DNA of 37,530 bases, taken from Betaproteobacteria bacterium. GTDB taxonomy: Bacteria > Pseudomonadota > Gammaproteobacteria > Burkholderiales > Eutrophovitaceae. The notes under the pieces were generated by a model. That model did not search any database. It was given only the letters and a program-made list of their open reading frames with translations, and had not been told where the DNA came from. The translations under genes were made by a program, and so were the position numbers. The DNA is taken from assembly GCA_020354125.1 (NCBI GenBank), contig CP070643.1, positions 335,815 through 373,344 of the forward strand, given 5' to 3'. Within the stretch, counting starts at the first letter, position 1. Each line of letters begins with the position of its first letter. This document shows, piece after piece, positions 34,227 to 37,530 of the stretch.

Positions 34227-36152
34227 ATGTTTGATTTCGTAACCAAAAACCGGATTCTCGTATATATCGTGATCGCGCTGATCGCTCTGACATTCGCCTT
34301 CTTCGGTGTTGATGCCTATTTCCGCGGCGGCGGAGGTGCGGCGGACGAGGTGGCGACCGTTGGCGATAGCAAGATCACTGTTCAAGAGTTCGGCATGAGC
34401 GTGCGTCGGGCGCAGGACCGTATGCGAGCCCAGGCACAGGGGCAGCAGAACCAGCAGATGAATGCCTATCTCAACTCACCCGAGTTCAGACAAGCAGTGC
34501 TGGACGAGATGATTGAGCGTCGCGTGCTTCTGCAGCAAGCGGCCAGGGCGGGCATGGCCGTCTCGACAGAAGAGCTTCGTTCTGTCATTGCTTCGATAGA
34601 GGCGTTCTATGATGAGGATGGCAAATTCTCGATTCAACGTTACGAGCAATTGCTGCGCGCGCAAAACATGACGCCGGCGCAGTTTGAACGCCAGATCGAG
34701 CAGGATATCTTGCTCGGCAGAATTCGTAACACGGTTGCCGGGACGGCTTTCATGCCGAACAAGGTTGTGGAGCGGCTGGTGCGGATTCGCGAACAGGAAC
34801 GCGAAGTCAGTCAGTTGGTTGTGTCACCGGTTGAATTCCGGGACAAAGTCGAGGTGACGGAAGAAGAGGCGAAGGAATACTTTGAAGAGAACAAATCACT
34901 GTTTCGCATTCCCGAGCGCGCCAAGTTAGAGTACCTGGTCCTGACACCCGAGGTCGCTGCAGCCAATGTCGAGGTTTCCGACGACGAACTGAAGCAGATC
35001 TATGAACAGCGCATTACCGAGTTCCAGACAGCCGAAGAGCGACGCGCCAGCCATATACTGATTACGGTCTCTTCAGACGCCAGCGACGAGGACAAGGCGG
35101 CCGCTGAAGCCAAGGCGAGCGACATTTACCAGCAGTTACAGGCCGAACCGAATCGCTTCGCAGAGCTGGCGCGGGCCAATTCCGGCGATCCAGGTTCGGC
35201 CGAACAGGGTGGAGACCTCGGGTTCTTTCAGCGTGGCTTCATGGTCAAGGAGTTCGAGGATGCCGCGTTTGCGTTGGAGAAAGGCGAAATCAGCGCACCG
35301 GTCAAAACGCAATTTGGCTATCACATCATTCGGATTGATGAGATCAAGGCCGTAGAGACGACACCGTTCGCACAGGTCCGCGAGCAGCTTCTCAAGGAAG
35401 TGCGTGAAAGTCGGGTCCAGGAAGCCTATCTGGAGGCAGCGCAGACCTTTAGCGATTTGGTCTACACAGAATACGACAGCCTCAAACCAACGGCAGACAC
35501 ACTCAACCTGACGATCCAGCAAAGCGACTGGGTCAGTCCGACCAGCGGCGGAATGAATCCACTGCTGAACAATACCCAGTTGCTCGAGGCAGTGTTCTCC
35601 GCCGAGTCGCTGGAAGAGCGGCGCAACACCGACGCCGTTGAAGTTCAGCCGAACACCATGGTCTCTGCCCGTGTGGTCGAACATGCGCCGCCCAGCGACA
35701 TGCCTTTCGAAGAAGTGTCGGGCGATATCGTTGACTTTCTCAAGTCCGAGCGCGCTATCGAGCAGGCTAAAACGGAAGGCGATGCCATTGTCGAGAAGCT
35801 TATCAGCGGCGAGGAGGTCAAAGGCCTCGACTGGTCGAGGCCGAGCTTCGTCACGTTACAGCGCCGTGAGGGACTGCACCCCGAGGGTGCGCGTGCCGTG
35901 TTTAGTGCTGATGCCGCGAAACTGCCGGCATTTGTAGGTGTTGCCATCGACGATGGCCGCTATGTGGTCTACCGCATCACCGAGGTGCGAGAGGTCGAGT
36001 CAGTCTCGCCCGATCAACTGCAAACGGCGAGCAGGCAGCTTTCCCAGATCACCGTGCAGGAGCAATATGCCAATATTGTCGGAAGCATGCGCGAGCGCTC
36101 GGAGGTACGTGTGCGCGAAGACAGGGTACAACCTGATCAAGCCGCTTTCTGA
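34227..36152 (+). CDS. ppiD: Periplasmic folding chaperone PpiD (SurA/parvulin type)
   Basis: PpiD is an inner-membrane-anchored periplasmic chaperone near the Sec translocon. The 641-aa protein has a short cytoplasmic start, a membrane helix at about 10-30 ([19 protein letters not shown]), a SurA-N-like chaperone region with [13 protein letters not shown] and [19 protein letters not shown], and a parvulin domain at about 268-360 ([51 protein letters not shown]). The C-terminal part continues the chaperone fold. The ribosome site is weak (AGGTAG). It is downstream of hupB, as in Pseudomonas and enterics, and convergent with fabI. Confidence 0.95.
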   Translation: MFDFVTKNRILVYIVIALIALTFAFFGVDAYFRGGGGAADEVATVGDSKITVQEFGMSVRRAQDRMRAQAQGQQNQQMNAYLNSPEFRQAVLDEMIERRVLLQQAARAGMAVSTEELRSVIASIEAFYDEDGKFSIQRYEQLLRAQNMTPAQFERQIEQDILLGRIRNTVAGTAFMPNKVVERLVRIREQEREVSQLVVSPVEFRDKVEVTEEEAKEYFEENKSLFRIPERAKLEYLVLTPEVAAANVEVSDDELKQIYEQRITEFQTAEERRASHILITVSSDASDEDKAAAEAKASDIYQQLQAEPNRFAELARANSGDPGSAEQGGDLGFFQRGFMVKEFEDAAFALEKGEISAPVKTQFGYHIIRIDEIKAVETTPFAQVREQLLKEVRESRVQEAYLEAAQTFSDLVYTEYDSLKPTADTLNLTIQQSDWVSPTSGGMNPLLNNTQLLEAVFSAESLEERRNTDAVEVQPNTMVSARVVEHAPPSDMPFEEVSGDIVDFLKSERAIEQAKTEGDAIVEKLISGEEVKGLDWSRPSFVTLQRREGLHPEGARAVFSADAAKLPAFVGVAIDDGRYVVYRITEVREVESVSPDQLQTASRQLSQITVQEQYANIVGSMRERSEVRVREDRVQPDQAAF

Positions 36153-36178
36153 CTGGCAACGGCGTCCTCTTCAAAATG

Positions 36179-36200
36179 CGCCGCTCAGGCGGCGTGAGCC
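36179..36200 (-). terminator. Possible weak terminator for fabI
   Basis: CGCCGC (36179-36184), loop TCAG, GCGGCG (36189-36194) form a 6-bp GC stem; on the minus strand it is followed by a short T run (CATTTTG). It stands 85 bp beyond the fabI stop, beyond the repeat array. The T-tract is poor. Confidence 0.35.
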
Positions 36201-36217
36201 TGTGATGCTTGTGTGGC

Positions 36218-36297
36218 CGGATCGATACTGAACCAGGTCAATCGTTAATCGGTTCGATCTTGAACCGGTTCAGTCGTCAATCGGTTCAGTCGTCAAA
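36218..36297. repeat. Tandem repeat, five 16-nt units running into the fabI stop
   Basis: Units at 36218-36233, 36234-36249, 36250-36265, 36266-36281 and 36282-36297 share a consensus near CGGTTCAATCTTGAAC; the last two differ by one base. The fabI stop (36286-36288) lies inside the last unit, which also encodes the C-terminal residues FDD. The array fills most of the ppiD-fabI convergent gap. Confidence 0.9.
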
Positions 36298-37077
36298 TGG
36301 CGCGGCCCCGGCAACATTGAAGCCGGCGTCAACATAGGTGATTTCGCCGGTCACGCCGCTCGCCAGGTCGCTCAGAAGAAATGCGGCCACATTGCCTACT
36401 TCATCGGTGGTGACATTGCGGCGCAGCGGAGAAAGTTTTTCGCTGAACGCAAGCAGCTTGCCGAAATTGCCGATACCGGCCGCAGCAAGTGTCTTGATCG
36501 GGCCGGCCGATATGGCGTTCACGCGTATGCCACGCGGCCCCAGGCTCTGCGACAGATAACGCACATTGGCCTCGAGACTGGCTTTCGCCGGCCCCATAAC
36601 GTTGTAGCTGGGAAAAGCTCGCTCTGCGCCCAGGTAAGTCATCGTCACAAGGCTTGCCTGTCGGCCTTCCATCATCGGTAGTGCCGCCTTGGCAAGCGCG
36701 GCCAGACTGTAGGAACTGATATCGTGCGCAACGCGAAACGCTTCGCGGCTGATCGAATCAACGTAATCGCCAGCCAGAGCCTCACGGGGAGCGAAGGCGA
36801 TCGAATGCACCAGACCGTCCAGACCATCCCATTGTTTTGCCAATGTCGAAAACAACTGGTCGATCTCCTGATCGTCAGTCACATCGCAAGGGAGCACCAA
36901 ATCCGTACTGAATTCGGAAGCGAGTTGTTTGACGCGATCGCGGATTTTGTCTCCGCCGGCGTAGCTGAAGGCCAACTCGGCTCCTTCGCGCTGCGCCGCC
37001 TTGGCAATGCCGTACGCAATGGAGCGGTTACTGAGCAGCCCGGCTACAAGAATTTTTTTGTTGTCGAGAAACCCCAT
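36286..37077 (-). CDS. fabI: Enoyl-[acyl-carrier-protein] reductase (NADH)
   Basis: FabI reduces enoyl-ACP in the last step of fatty-acid elongation and is the target of triclosan. The 263-aa protein has the atypical SDR motif with Tyr158 and Lys165 (Y-x6-K, in [19 protein letters not shown]), the NADH segment [14 protein letters not shown], and the [13 protein letters not shown] region. The ATG has GGGAG nine bases upstream. Its C-terminal residues are encoded in the terminal unit of a 16-nt repeat array, so the length of the tail may vary between strains. Confidence 0.97.
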   Translation of the reverse strand: MGFLDNKKILVAGLLSNRSIAYGIAKAAQREGAELAFSYAGGDKIRDRVKQLASEFSTDLVLPCDVTDDQEIDQLFSTLAKQWDGLDGLVHSIAFAPREALAGDYVDSISREAFRVAHDISSYSLAALAKAALPMMEGRQASLVTMTYLGAERAFPSYNVMGPAKASLEANVRYLSQSLGPRGIRVNAISAGPIKTLAAAGIGNFGKLLAFSEKLSPLRRNVTTDEVGNVAAFLLSDLASGVTGEITYVDAGFNVAGAAPFDD

Positions 37078-37103
37078 GATTGCTCCCGCCGTCTAAAGCG
37101 CGA

Positions 37104-37133
37104 ATTATAACGAACGCTACCGCACGCCCGTAA
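37104..37133 (-). promoter_or_regulatory. Probable fabI promoter
   Basis: On the minus strand a perfect TATAAT (37104-37109) is preceded by an 18-nt spacer and a weak TTACGG (37128-37133). The start of transcription would be about 20 nt before the fabI ATG. Confidence 0.5.
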
Positions 37134-37163
37134 CGTGGGTGATGACTGCCGACCGGGTTAGAC

Positions 37164-37530
37164 TCTAGAACCTATCTCATAATCGATCGCACGATGCGTT
37201 ACGTTCAGAACACGATGGCCACAAGGCGGCCGTTTCTATTAGACCCGATGCAGTCAATACCGGTCGTATTGACAAGCCGAACAACACAGCGGAGGCGTGT
37301 GCGATCGCGCAGGGAGAAGCAGGTTCCATTGGCTTGCCAATGGATGCGACCCCGGAGCGAGATGCAGCGCACGGCCAAAGCGCGCTCTATTGCACACTTT
37401 TGCGGTCGCATCCCCAAGGGGCCCCTGCTCAGCGCTCCAGTGCGCGGCGTAACCCAGGGGGATGGCGGCTGCGACTCGGTACGCGAAGCGCTGGTGCGGG
37501 AGCAGACGCATAAGCCCCGGCATAAAGCCG
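37164..37530. other. Gene-poor, palindrome-rich tail of the window
   Basis: The 453 bp from the fabI start to the window end show no recognisable protein. One plus-strand frame stays open from 37194 to the edge and two minus frames are open, but none gives a familiar domain. The DNA contains GTCAATAC-N5-GTATTGAC (37253-37273), the perfect 18-bp palindrome CCATTGGCTTGCCAATGG (37326-37343), and GGATGCGACC (37342-37351) inverted at 37404-37413. This suggests a structured RNA, a repeat element or an IS remnant. No decision is possible from one copy. Confidence 0.4.

Noticed and set aside
37164..37530. Insertion sequence starting at CTAG 37164
   Set aside because: The end is only loosely like an IS5-type terminus and no transposase motif is visible in the open frames; reported only as an unresolved region.

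Overview
This is chromosomal DNA of a gammaproteobacterium with moderately high GC (roughly 55-60% by eye). The strongest phylogenetic cue is the block tig-clpP-clpX-lon-hupB-tRNA-Val-tRNA-Asp-ppiD-fabI, a classical gammaproteobacterial neighbourhood. An hpnCDE squalene operon and TolB/TPR-type regulators suggest a free-living environmental lineage. The exact order cannot be fixed from sequence reading alone.

Region 1 (1-13234, + strand) is a fatty-acid beta-oxidation cluster: the last codons of etfB, etfA, two acyl-CoA dehydrogenases (a 598-aa DmdC/FadE-like enzyme and a membrane-anchored 824-aa FadE), a long-chain acyl-CoA synthetase, a hotdog thioesterase, a FadL outer-membrane transporter, a fused hydroxyacyl-CoA dehydrogenase/enoyl-CoA hydratase in the FadN domain order, and a thiolase. 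ETF-ubiquinone oxidoreductase, which takes electrons from EtfAB to the quinone pool, is also in the window (21135-22793). Import, activation, all four oxidation steps and electron disposal are therefore encoded here.

Region 2 (13303-18295) is the accessory part. On the minus strand lie a TTC38-like protein, a flavin reductase and an acyl-CoA-dehydrogenase-fold flavoprotein; the last two look like a two-component flavin monooxygenase. A SARP/BTAD-TolB-TPR regulator is divergent from them, with a GTG start that appears leaderless and direct plus inverted repeats in the shared control region.

Region 3 (18467-27212) holds a DUF2147 secreted protein with an NfeD/SPFH pair, ETF-QO, a small thioesterase, a YciK-like SDR, and hpnC-hpnD-hpnE with 4-base coupled overlaps. 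A 55-bp CTAG-flanked perfect inverted-repeat element sits between ETF-QO and the thioesterase and appears to create a sigma70 promoter at its edge.

Region 4 (27330-37077) is housekeeping: tRNA-Leu, trigger factor, ClpP, ClpX, Lon, HU, tRNA-Val, tRNA-Asp, PpiD and FabI. The last 453 bp hold no recognisable gene but several palindromes.

The least expected signal is a recurring class of short degenerate tandem repeats with units of 15, 16 or 18 nt. Five clear arrays and one weak one lie at gene ends, just before starts, or in frame inside linkers (11835-11894, 11939-12010, 14983-15072, about 21682-21726, 24158-24260, 36218-36297). Their sequences differ, but their unit length and placement are alike.
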